Part shown: one piece after another, positions 25,470 to 32,888 of the stretch
How positions within the stretch are numbered: the first letter of the stretch is position 1
Layout: every line of letters starts with the position of its first letter
From: Rothia sp035916755
GTDB taxonomy: Bacteria; Actinomycetota; Actinomycetes; Actinomycetales; Micrococcaceae
Assembly: GCF_035916755.1 (NCBI RefSeq)
Contig: NZ_JAYWIX010000009.1
Coordinates: forward strand, 12,664-76,663
DNA: 64,000 nucleotides
Direction: 5' to 3'
Notes under the pieces: generated by a model
Databases searched by the model: none
What the model saw: only the letters and a program-made list of their open reading frames with translations
Told to the model about the DNA's origin: nothing
Made by a program: the position numbers and the translations under genes

Positions 25470-26120
25470 CTATTCGGCTGACGCCTGTGCCTTGAGCTCC
25501 TCGGGCATTGCATCTGCCAGGGAGTTGGTCACAGGGGTTGCCTCGGTGGTGTTGACGCGTTCGCGACCCTTGCGGCCACCTGACTTCTGGCTTTCACGGC
25601 GGGCTTCCTGCTTGCCGCGAAGCGGGGCAAGAACCATCACCATGTTGCGACCGTCAACGCGAGGGTTGGACTCTACGGTGCCAACCTCGGTCAGGTCGTT
25701 TGCCATGCGTTCAAGCAGACGCACACCCATCTCGGGGCGCTGCTGTTCACGACCACGGAACTGAATCATAGCCTTGACCTTGTCACCGCCGGCCAGGAAG
25801 CGACGTGCATGCCCGACCTTGGTTTCGTAGTCATGGGTATCAATCTTGAGGCGGAAACGGATTTCCTTCAAAGAAGCGTTGACCTGCTTCTTTCGAGATT
25901 CACGTGCCTTGACTGCGGCTTCGTACTTGTACTTGCCGAAGTCCATAAGCTTGCACACAGGCGGCTTAGCGTTGGGAGCAACCTCAACCAGGTCAAGGTC
26001 AGACTCCTGAGCAAGACGCAGTGCATCTTCTACGCGGACAATACCGACCTGTTCACCGCCGGGGCCGACGAGTCGAACTTCCGGAACGCGAATGCGGTCG
26101 TTGATGCGTGGATCGCTAAT
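25470..26120 (-). CDS. infC: translation initiation factor IF-3, ATT start
   Basis: Keeps 30S subunits free and proofreads the initiation codon. 216 residues: the N-domain begins ISDPRINDRIRVPEVRLVGP, the linker is Lys/Arg-rich, and the C-domain includes HARRFLAGGDKVKAMIQFRG; an extra basic, Ala/Glu tail of about 35 residues follows. No ATG, GTG or TTG lies where family members begin; ATT at 26118-26120 is preceded by AGGAG with 7-nt spacing. infC of E. coli also uses AUU, which lets IF-3 repress its own translation, so the rare start is probably functional. The in-frame reading further upstream runs through the leader hairpin and was rejected. Confidence 0.93.
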   Translation of the reverse strand: MSDPRINDRIRVPEVRLVGPGGEQVGIVRVEDALRLAQESDLDLVEVAPNAKPPVCKLMDFGKYKYEAAVKARESRKKQVNASLKEIRFRLKIDTHDYETKVGHARRFLAGGDKVKAMIQFRGREQQRPEMGVRLLERMANDLTEVGTVESNPRVDGRNMVMVLAPLRGKQEARRESQKSGGRKGRERVNTTEATPVTNSLADAMPEELKAQASAE

Positions 26121-26176
26121 GACAAAGCTCCTGTTGCTTGTGGTGGGGTATCCCCCGTGAATTTCTGTGGGGGTTG

Positions 26177-26212
26177 AAAAAAGCCCCCGGTTGCGGCTTG
26201 GCAAGCGGAGGC
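26177..26212 (-). promoter_or_regulatory. infC leader attenuator-like terminator
   Basis: Within the infC leader, minus strand: GCCTCCG (26206-26212) pairs with CGGGGGC (26183-26189) with one G-U pair, enclosing a small GCTT/AAGC stem, and is followed directly by TTTTTT (26177-26182). An intrinsic terminator ahead of the coding region implies attenuation control of infC-rpmI-rplT. Confidence 0.65.
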
Positions 26213-26367
26213 TTCAGTTACCTACCCGCGGTGCAGGGCGCGGACGCCAACAGTCGGCGCTACCACCTGCCTTTTGCTTCCCTGAGGGGAGGCTGCGGGC
26301 GCTGACCCGGTCGCCAGATTTGGCGGCAGCGGGTGGGAACCTGGGTTCCACTTGCAAACAGCACTTA

Positions 26368-26396
26368 ACATTACTGGGTTAGGGGCAATTTTTCAA
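26368..26396 (-). promoter_or_regulatory. predicted infC operon promoter
   Basis: Minus strand TTGAAA (26391-26396) and TAATGT (26368-26373) are 17 nt apart. This would start RNA near 26360 and leave a leader of about 240 nt that includes the attenuator. Confidence 0.6.
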
Positions 26397-26493
26397 GGGT
26401 TTTCGGGGTTTTTCTTGGGGCGGACGCCGGTGGCCGGGTTGAGTGTGACGGGCAATTCACACTCGGTGGGGTTGGTGTGAGATTCTAGTAACC

Positions 26494-26913
26494 ATGAGCA
26501 ACGAAACTAGCTACCGTTTTGAAGATTCCGCTGAACAGGGCCAGACGCTGCCTGAAGGCCTGACTGCAGAGCAGGTTGAAGAGGTCAACGCGCAGATGCG
26601 CGATATCGCAGAGGTGCCCGCTGTTGAGGTGATTACCACCGCTGCGGTTCACCTGATGAGCGCTGCCGCCGTCAAGTGCGGCCTGGCTGCTGAAGAGAAC
26701 GCTGAAGACCTCAAAGATCTTGATGAGGCCCGCAAGCTGATTACCGCCCTGGCAGGTTTCGTCACCGCTGCGGCACCCGAGATTGGTTCCCAGCACGCCG
26801 CTCCCCTGCGTGACGGCCTGCGTTCCCTCCAGCTGGCTTTCCGTGAGGCTTCCCCCTACCCGGACGCCCCCGGCAAGGGGCCCGGCGAAAAGTTCACCGG
26901 GCCGGTTTTCTAG
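26494..26913 (+). CDS. DUF1844 family protein
   Basis: 139-residue cytoplasmic protein matching the actinobacterial DUF1844 family: AEVPAVEVITTAAVHLMSAA, then DLDEARKLITALAGFVTAA, then RDGLRSLQLAFREASPYPD and the tail GPGEKFTGPVF. Function unknown; members are mainly alpha-helical and usually lie next to infC, as here, divergently transcribed. No clear ribosome binding site is visible, so it may be read from a very short leader. Confidence 0.88.
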   Translation: MSNETSYRFEDSAEQGQTLPEGLTAEQVEEVNAQMRDIAEVPAVEVITTAAVHLMSAAAVKCGLAAEENAEDLKDLDEARKLITALAGFVTAAAPEIGSQHAAPLRDGLRSLQLAFREASPYPDAPGKGPGEKFTGPVF

Positions 26914-27830
26914 GCTGAGGCTAAGGCAATTTGCACTGAGTCAGCCTGCTCGGCAATGACCTGGTTGAGGGCTAGCCCCTGCTGGAAGGTCTGTACGGTC
27001 TGGTTGACCTGTTCCTGAGTGAGGCCGGGGCGGAGTTTGAGCATGATTTTCAGCTCTGGCCCGTGCCCGCCGCCTGCCAGCACGCGTCCGCTTGCGGTTT
27101 GCGAGTACACGCCGGTGCCGGGGCCTGCTTCAACCGCAACCACGGCCGACAAGGGCGCGGCAATGTTGCTGAGTTCTTGGGCAATCTGCGGGTTGCGGTA
27201 GGAGGGCACCCATTCTTCCCCCTTAGCGATTGCCCAGAAGGCTGGGCGGCGCACGACGAAGGTGAGGTCTGCGCCCGGGTTTACCACAATCAGTTGGTTC
27301 TCGTCTTCAACAGCTGATAGGGCGGTTTTGCGCATATCTGCGGCAACCGGGCGGGCTAGGTCGTGCCAGGCAGTGAGGGCGTCTACGTTGGTGAAGACGG
27401 GGAGGGCGCGGCGTCCGTCCGGAGCCTGGATACTCACCAGCGCCATATCCGATTCTTTGTCTGATACCAGGCCGTGTTCGGTGATTTCTGCTTGAGATAG
27501 CTGGGCTACAACCGGGGCAAAGATACGCACGGAGCGCAGGGCGTCGACCACGGCGACTTCATCGACTTCGCCCGCGGCGAAAGCATCGAGAACTTTTTGC
27601 AGGGCGGGGTCGGTTTTACCGTCGTCACCGGGGAACTGGTGGGTGTGGCTGGTGCCCTCCCCCAGGTTGCGTCCTTTCCAGGGCTGCCCGCCGGTATCGG
27701 TTTTTTGGCCAGCGGACGCCAACTGGGCAGCAATATGTGCGGGGAGTTCCCGGCGGGGTGCGCTGGGGTCTCCGGGGTTGCCGTGCCCGTGGGTGTGGGC
27801 GCGGTGCACGCGATCTAAAAAGTCTGTCAC
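26910..27830 (-). CDS. SseB-family protein
   Basis: 306 residues. The central region fits the SseB N-terminal domain (about 95-190: ADGRRALPVFTNVDALTAWH-like run, ending in IVVNPGADLTFVVRR), with a His/Gly/Pro-rich leader before it and a C-terminal domain with VVAVEAGPGTG. SseB proteins are of uncertain function. The GTG at 27828-27830 overlaps the stop of priA by one base (TAGTG), so it is translated from the his message. A neighbouring placement of sseB behind priA is common in Micrococcaceae. Confidence 0.85.
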   Translation of the reverse strand: MTDFLDRVHRAHTHGHGNPGDPSAPRRELPAHIAAQLASAGQKTDTGGQPWKGRNLGEGTSHTHQFPGDDGKTDPALQKVLDAFAAGEVDEVAVVDALRSVRIFAPVVAQLSQAEITEHGLVSDKESDMALVSIQAPDGRRALPVFTNVDALTAWHDLARPVAADMRKTALSAVEDENQLIVVNPGADLTFVVRRPAFWAIAKGEEWVPSYRNPQIAQELSNIAAPLSAVVAVEAGPGTGVYSQTASGRVLAGGGHGPELKIMLKLRPGLTQEQVNQTVQTFQQGLALNQVIAEQADSVQIALASA

Positions 27831-28561
27831 TAGGGGCGACCTGCGACGTCGAGTGCCTGGGCCAGGGTGAATTTGCCGGCGTAGAGGGCCTTACCGGTGA
27901 TGGCTCCTTCAACACCGTGGGGCACCATGGTGCGCAGGGCAGCGATGTCGTCCAGAGTTGCGATACCGCCGGAGGCGACCACCGGCTTATCGGTACGCTC
28001 AGCAACCTTGCGCAGAAGTTCCAGGTTGGGGCCCTGCAGGGTACCGTCCTTGGTGACGTCGGTGACGACGTAGCGGGCACAGCCGTCGTCGTTCAGGCGG
28101 TCGAGAACTTCCCAGAGGTTGCCGCCTTCCTTGGTCCAACCGCGGGCGGCCAGTACGTCCCCGCGGACGTCCAGCCCAACAGCGATAACATCGCCGTGCT
28201 CGGCGATGACCTTGCGGGTCCATTCGGGGTTTTCGAGGGCAGCGGTGCCGAGATTGATGCGGGCGGGGTTGAGCGACAGGGCTCGTTCCAGGGATTCGTC
28301 GTCGCGGATGCCGCCCGACATCTCAATCTTGATGGAAAGTTCCTGGGCTACCTCGGTCAGGATCTCGATGTTGTCGCCGCGGCCAAAGGCAGCGTCGAGA
28401 TCAACCAGGTGCAGCCATTCAGCACCGGCGTTCTGCCACTCTAGGGCAGCTTCGACGGGGGAGCCGTAGTTGGTTTCCGATCCGGCTTCGCCCTGCACCA
28501 GGCGCACGGCCTGGCCGTTGGCTACATCGACTGCGGGTAGCAGTTCGAGACGATCAGTCAT
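27830..28561 (-). CDS. priA: bifunctional isomerase PriA (HisA/TrpF activities)
   Basis: TIM-barrel isomerase of 243 residues. In Actinobacteria this protein catalyses both the HisA step (ProFAR isomerisation) of histidine synthesis and the TrpF step of tryptophan synthesis. Seen: LLPAVDVANGQAVRLVQGEA with the N-terminal catalytic Asp, VGLDVRGDVLAARGW, TDVTKDGTLQGPNLELL with the second catalytic Asp, and ASGGIATLDDI. Dual activity is inferred from the lineage; absence of a separate trpF elsewhere would support it. Confidence 0.93.
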   Translation of the reverse strand: MTDRLELLPAVDVANGQAVRLVQGEAGSETNYGSPVEAALEWQNAGAEWLHLVDLDAAFGRGDNIEILTEVAQELSIKIEMSGGIRDDESLERALSLNPARINLGTAALENPEWTRKVIAEHGDVIAVGLDVRGDVLAARGWTKEGGNLWEVLDRLNDDGCARYVVTDVTKDGTLQGPNLELLRKVAERTDKPVVASGGIATLDDIAALRTMVPHGVEGAITGKALYAGKFTLAQALDVAGRP

Positions 28562-28610
28562 TCTTATCTCCTTGGGAGTGGAAAGGTAAAAATCTAGGTT
28601 TGGGGGCGGG

Positions 28611-28781
28611 CTAGCTGTAGTTCATCACGACGTACAGGCCGTACCCGGCAAAGGCTAGACCCACCAGCAGCAGCACCAGCTGAGCTACCCAGGTAATTTT
28701 TTGCTTGTAGAAGGAGTAGGCTCCGCCGATGAACATCATACCTACGGTCATAATCAGTAGCCCGGACGTTGTAGCTGACAT
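28611..28781 (-). CDS. small two-pass membrane protein inside the his operon
   Basis: A 56-residue frame between hisH and priA, starting at ATG 28779-28781 only 3 nt after the hisH stop. Two hydrophobic segments: LLIMTVGMMFIGGAYSFY and VAQLVLLLVGLAFAGYGLYV, joined by a short basic loop (KQKITW). Codons end in C or G as in its neighbours. No family recognised. Its tight spacing suggests coupling with hisH; the role is unknown. Confidence 0.7.
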   Translation of the reverse strand: MSATTSGLLIMTVGMMFIGGAYSFYKQKITWVAQLVLLLVGLAFAGYGLYVVMNYS

Positions 28782-28784
28782 ACC

Positions 28785-29465
28785 CTACTTCGCCCCGTCT
28801 AAACGCCCGGTTACAGGCAGGGAATTAATCCAGTTCTTAAGCAGGCGGATGCCGGCCTCACCCGACTTTTCTGGGTGGAACTGGGTGGCAGTTAGGGGCC
28901 CGTTCTCGACCGCCGCGATGAAGTCGCCGCCGTGGTTAGCCCAGGTGACCTGCGGCGGCAGCATAGCTTCGTTGTTCTGGTCGAAGGTCCATTCTTGTAC
29001 CCCGTAGGAGTGCACAAAGTAGAAGCGTTCGTTCTCAATACCGGCAAAGAGTGTAGACCCCTCAGGTGTGCGGACGGTATTCCACCCCATGTGGGGCACG
29101 ACCTCGGCTTTGAGCTTTTCAACGGTGCCGGGCCACTCGCCCAGGCCGTCGGCTTCAACTCCGTGCTCAACGCCCTTTTCGAACATGACCTGTAGGCCCA
29201 CGCAGATGCCGAGCACGGGGCGTCCGCCCGCAACGCGCCTGCCAATCATGCGAATGGCGTCCGCATCTTTGAGCCCGTCCATCACGGCCTTGAAAGCACC
29301 AACGCCAGGTACGACCAGGCCGTCTGCACCCAGCACGTCTGACTCCTTGCGGGACAGCATCACGTAGGCACCGGCTTCTTCAAGGGCGCGGACGGCTGAA
29401 CGCACGTTCCCTGCCCCGTAGTCAAGGACGGTGACGGTGGGCTTCTGCTGTAAAGTCTCACTCAT
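28785..29465 (-). CDS. hisH: imidazole glycerol phosphate synthase, glutamine amidotransferase subunit
   Basis: Supplies ammonia from glutamine to HisF to make imidazole glycerol phosphate. 226 residues with the class I amidotransferase triad: Cys88 in GICVGLQ, and His197/Glu199 in QFHPEKSG. ATG at 29463-29465 shares a base with the hisB stop (TAATG), typical of coupling. hisF is not in the window, so the partner is encoded elsewhere. Confidence 0.95.
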   Translation of the reverse strand: MSETLQQKPTVTVLDYGAGNVRSAVRALEEAGAYVMLSRKESDVLGADGLVVPGVGAFKAVMDGLKDADAIRMIGRRVAGGRPVLGICVGLQVMFEKGVEHGVEADGLGEWPGTVEKLKAEVVPHMGWNTVRTPEGSTLFAGIENERFYFVHSYGVQEWTFDQNNEAMLPPQVTWANHGGDFIAAVENGPLTATQFHPEKSGEAGIRLLKNWINSLPVTGRLDGAK

Positions 29466-30097
29466 TAGAGAGCTCCCTTAGTCGAGGGGATACCGGCGTG
29501 GCGGGGGTCGGGCTCTACTGCCTGACGCAGGGCGCGGGCGAGAGCCTTGAACTGGGCTTCAGCGATATGGTGGGGGTCGCGCCCGCCCAACAAGGTGATG
29601 TGCAGACAGATACCGGCATGATAGGCGAAAGCCTCAAAGACATGGCGCACCATTGACCCGGTGAAGTGCCCACCGATGAGATGGTATTCGAAGCCTTCGG
29701 GCTCACCGGTGTGGACCAGGTAGGGACGGCCAGAAATATCGACCACGGCAGAAGCCAGAGCTTCATCGAGGGGCACTGTAGCAGTACCGAAGCGGCGGAT
29801 GCCTGCCTTATCGCCCAGGGCCTGGCGGAGTACCTCACCCAGCACGATGCCGGTATCTTCAACAGTGTGATGCACATCGATGTGGGTATCGCCGGAGCAC
29901 TTGATAGTCATGTCAATTAGGGAGTGCTTAGACAGAGCTGTGAGCATGTGGTCGTAGAAGGGCACACCGGTGTCGATATCTGATACGCCGGTGCCGTCGA
30001 GGTTAATTTCGACGCTGACGGACGACTCGCTGGTTGCCCGCTCCATCTTTGCAATGCGGGGGCCAATGCCGGTGGATGATTCAGTAGGTACTGCCAT
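29465..30097 (-). CDS. hisB: imidazoleglycerol-phosphate dehydratase
   Basis: Manganese-dependent dehydration step of histidine synthesis. 210 residues, the monofunctional form. Both metal motifs are visible: DVHHTVEDTGI and, near the C-terminus, DPHHIAEAQFKALARAL, plus the N-terminal DTGVPFYDHML. Follows hisC after 54 nt and overlaps hisH by one base. Confidence 0.96.
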   Translation of the reverse strand: MAVPTESSTGIGPRIAKMERATSESSVSVEINLDGTGVSDIDTGVPFYDHMLTALSKHSLIDMTIKCSGDTHIDVHHTVEDTGIVLGEVLRQALGDKAGIRRFGTATVPLDEALASAVVDISGRPYLVHTGEPEGFEYHLIGGHFTGSMVRHVFEAFAYHAGICLHITLLGGRDPHHIAEAQFKALARALRQAVEPDPRHAGIPSTKGAL

Positions 30098-30151
30098 GTC
30101 TGTCTCTTTTTCTAAGGTATCTGCCGGTGTGGATAGGACTGTGCGTTGCGC

Positions 30152-31261
30152 TTAGCGTTCAAAAGTCTGCACGTAGTCGGTGAGGTGGTCTAGGAAGGCG
30201 CTGGTCTCGGCTTCAGTACCGGCAGTGACGCGCAGGTAGCCGGGGATCCCGTTATCGCGTACCAGGACGCCGCGTTCTAGCAGGTAGTTCCAGGCAGCTT
30301 TTTCGTCCTTGAGACCACCGAAGAACACAAAGTTGGAATCCGATACAGCCGGTTCTAGCCCCAGGCCGGTGAGGTGCTCCACGATGCGGTCGCGCTGGGC
30401 GCGGATGTCGTCGACATTAGCCAGCAGCTGGGTGCGGTGACGCAGGGCTGCAATCGCGGTTGCCTGGGTGACGGCTGAGAGGTGGTAGGGCAGGCGAACC
30501 AGGCGAACGGCGTCGGCAACAGCGGGATCTGCTGCGAAGTAGCCCAGGCGGGCACCTGCAAGAGCGAAGGCCTTGCTCATGGTGCGGGAGACAACCAGGT
30601 TAGGGCGTCCGGGCAGAAGGGTGAGAGCGTTCTGGGTGCGGTCTTGGGCAAACTCTGCGTAGGCCTCATCGACCACGACGATACCGTTGTAGGCAGCTAC
30701 GGCATCGTAGACAGCCTCGATAACGTCTAGGCCCAGACCGGTGCCGGTGGGGTTGTTGGGCGAGCAGAGAATAACAATTGAGGGCTTGTGCTCTTCAATT
30801 TGTTCAACTGCTGAAGCGGCGGTGAGGGAGTAGTTACCTGCCCGAGTGCCTGCGATAAAAGCGGTATTGGTTCCGTCTGCCAGCAGGGGGTACATAGAGT
30901 AGGTGGGCACAAAACTCATGACCGAGCGCCCGGGGCCGCCAAAGACCTGCATGAGTTGCTGGAGAATCTCATTGGAGCCGTTAGCTGCCCAGATGTTTTC
31001 GGGGGTCAGACCGTGCCCCAGGTAGTCTGCGAGTTCTGCTCTGAGGGTATCGAACTCGCGGTCGGGGTAGCGGTTCAGACTTACGGCAACCTCTGCTACA
31101 TCGCGCGTGATGGCATCGATGACTTCTTGCGGCATGGGGTGGGTGTTCTCGTTAACGTTGAGGGTCACCGGAACATCGATCATGGGTGCGCCGTAGGGTG
31201 AACGGCCCCGCAAATCTTCACGCAGGGGCAGGGCTTCGAATGCTGTGGTAGTTTCGGTCAC
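30152..31261 (-). CDS. hisC: histidinol-phosphate aminotransferase
   Basis: PLP enzyme converting imidazole acetol phosphate to histidinol phosphate. 369 residues from a GTG at 31259-31261. Class II features: LNVNENTHPMP, ANGSNEILQQL, SPNNPTGTG, DEAYAEF (198-204) and the PLP lysine 230 in SRTMSKAFALAGARLG. This start matches family length, but GGGGA lies directly against it; in-frame ATGs at 31318 and 31297 are alternatives. First gene of the visible his set; hisD is not adjacent. Confidence 0.93.
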   Translation of the reverse strand: MTETTTAFEALPLREDLRGRSPYGAPMIDVPVTLNVNENTHPMPQEVIDAITRDVAEVAVSLNRYPDREFDTLRAELADYLGHGLTPENIWAANGSNEILQQLMQVFGGPGRSVMSFVPTYSMYPLLADGTNTAFIAGTRAGNYSLTAASAVEQIEEHKPSIVILCSPNNPTGTGLGLDVIEAVYDAVAAYNGIVVVDEAYAEFAQDRTQNALTLLPGRPNLVVSRTMSKAFALAGARLGYFAADPAVADAVRLVRLPYHLSAVTQATAIAALRHRTQLLANVDDIRAQRDRIVEHLTGLGLEPAVSDSNFVFFGGLKDEKAAWNYLLERGVLVRDNGIPGYLRVTAGTEAETSAFLDHLTDYVQTFER

Positions 31262-31336
31262 TCCCCTAGTGTAACGACCCAGCCCCGTACGTTGCATTCT
31301 TGTTTCGCAGTCTGGCATAGGGCATCGCTCTTTTTC

Positions 31337-31939
31337 TTACTGTGACTGGGTGTAGACAGGCACCTCAAGAACATGACCGGGAACCAGCTGTGCGCTGGTG
31401 AGGTCGTTAATCTGCATGATGCGATTGATGACGTCGCGATTGTCTTCACCGGGTGCCACGTCTGCTGCGATGGTCCAGAGAGTATCGCCGTGCACAACGG
31501 TCACAGTCTGGCTCACGGGGGCAAGCGGTTCAAGAGTGGCACTCTTAGCTTCCCCTGGAACTAGAAAAGTAAGAGCACCCAGAACCACCAGAGCTAGGAG
31601 TGTGAGCAGCGGCAGCCCCCTGAAGACCAGCCGACCGCGGCGGGTCAGACGGATTTTCTGGCGCTCCGTTTTCGCACTCTGGGGTGGTTCTACTACCGCG
31701 CTAGTCTGCTGAGCCGGGGCAGAAGCTGCAGGGCGGGAAGGCAGATTCCGCAAGGGAGCTACAGGTGCAGGGCGAACAGGCACAGGTGCTGCAAAACGAA
31801 TACGGTACTGGGGCTGCCGCAGTGCCCCGGCCGATACGGTCACTTGCGGGTGATGACGGACGGTAAAAGTAGCAGCCTGATCAAGGGGCTTCTTCAAAGA
31901 AGTACGAGCCATAAACTCGGGCAAGGCGATGGTGCTCAT
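31337..31939 (-). CDS. membrane-anchored LysM protein, putative SOS-induced division inhibitor
   Basis: 200 residues: a Pro/Ala-rich cytoplasmic part (1-105), one membrane segment (about 107-127) and an external LysM domain (about 146-195, TVTVVHGDTLWTIAADVAPG ending LVPGHVLEVPVY) that should bind peptidoglycan. ATG 31937 has GGAGAAAG upstream. It is divergent from lexA and a TCGAAT-n4-GTTCTA SOS box lies 42 nt upstream of the start. YneA of Bacillus (TM plus LysM, beside lexA) and DivS of Corynebacterium occupy the same niche and block division during DNA damage; the same role is inferred here. Confidence 0.8.
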   Translation of the reverse strand: MSTIALPEFMARTSLKKPLDQAATFTVRHHPQVTVSAGALRQPQYRIRFAAPVPVRPAPVAPLRNLPSRPAASAPAQQTSAVVEPPQSAKTERQKIRLTRRGRLVFRGLPLLTLLALVVLGALTFLVPGEAKSATLEPLAPVSQTVTVVHGDTLWTIAADVAPGEDNRDVINRIMQINDLTSAQLVPGHVLEVPVYTQSQ

Positions 31940-31980
31940 AAGTCTTTCTCCTGATCCACGCTCAAACATTCAACCAAAAG

Positions 31981-31996
31981 TCGAATCTTTGTTCTA
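31981..31996. promoter_or_regulatory. SOS box, LysM-gene side
   Basis: TCGAATctttGTTCTA is close to the actinobacterial LexA consensus (TCGAAC-n4-GTTCGA). Its reverse complement shares TAGAACAAA with the box at 32051. It lies nearer the LysM gene and probably controls it. Between the boxes is an 8-bp inverted repeat, CTATGTTC (32011-32018) and GAACATAG (32032-32039). Confidence 0.7.
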
Positions 31997-32050
31997 AAAT
32001 TTCTTCGTATCTATGTTCTATCAGAAAAATCGAACATAGTCGAGAAAAAT

Positions 32051-32108
32051 TAGAACAAATGTTTGAATAACCTGTTTGCTTGACATAGTCTTAGAAGACC
32101 ACTTGATA
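32051..32108 (+). promoter_or_regulatory. lexA SOS box and promoter
   Basis: TAGAACaaatGTTTGA (32051-32066) is a LexA-type box. TTGACA (32080-32085) and TTGATA (32103-32108), 17 nt apart, form a good promoter reading towards lexA, with RNA starting near 32115. The box is just upstream of the -35, so LexA would repress itself. Confidence 0.72.
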
Positions 32109-32157
32109 GTGAACACCGGGTGGCTGACATTTTAAGAACCAACAGAGACGAGATACC

Positions 32158-32874
32158 GTGAGCGAACGAACTCCGCAGACTCCGGCAAGCCCGCCCCACA
32201 AGGGCTCTCGCCCCCTCACTGCCCGCCAGAAAAAAATTTTGAGCGCCATTTCGAGCGCTATCGATGAGCACGGCTACCCACCGTCTATGCGTGAAATCGG
32301 TGACCTTGTTGGTCTCGCTTCACTCTCATCTGTTACCCACCAGCTCTCGCGCCTCGAAGAGATGGGCTACATTAGGCGCGATCCCAAGCGTCCGCGCGCC
32401 ATTGAGGTTCTCACCGGCGAGACCTCCCCCGAAGAAGCAAAGCCTGAAACCAGCGTCATCACGCTGCCGATTGTGCCCACCTTCGCGCAGACCGACGACA
32501 ACCTTGCAACTGTTCCCCTGGTGGGCCGTATTGCTGCGGGCTCCCCCATTGCCGCCGAGCAGGCAATCGAAGACGTCATGACGCTCCCCCGCCAGCTCGT
32601 AGGTCAGGGCGACCTCTTTATGCTGCGCGTCAAGGGGGACTCCATGGTCGATGCTGCGATTTGCGATGGCGACTGGGTGGTAGTGCGTGCCCAGAACACT
32701 GCTCAGAACGGTGACATTGTCGCGGCCTTGCTTGACGATGAGGCCACCGTGAAGACCTTCCGCCAGCGCGACGGCCACACCTGGTTGCTGCCCCAGAACA
32801 CCCAGTACGAGCCTATCCTGGGCGATAAGGCCACCATCATGGGTAAGGTCGTCTCGGTACTGCGTAGTCTCTAA
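32158..32874 (+). CDS. lexA: LexA repressor
   Basis: SOS repressor and self-cleaving peptidase, 238 residues. Winged-helix DNA-binding domain about 20-85 (LTARQKKILSAISSAIDEHG, then YPPSMREIGDLVGL). The cleavage site Ala127-Gly128 is in GRIAAGSP, the nucleophile Ser162 in KGDSMVD, and the general base Lys199 in EATVKTF; all are present. GTG start; a 15-residue polar extension precedes the HTH domain. Divergent from the LysM gene, convergent with dinG. Confidence 0.97.
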   Translation: MSERTPQTPASPPHKGSRPLTARQKKILSAISSAIDEHGYPPSMREIGDLVGLASLSSVTHQLSRLEEMGYIRRDPKRPRAIEVLTGETSPEEAKPETSVITLPIVPTFAQTDDNLATVPLVGRIAAGSPIAAEQAIEDVMTLPRQLVGQGDLFMLRVKGDSMVDAAICDGDWVVVRAQNTAQNGDIVAALLDDEATVKTFRQRDGHTWLLPQNTQYEPILGDKATIMGKVVSVLRSL

Positions 32875-32888
32875 GACCTAGCCTCTCA

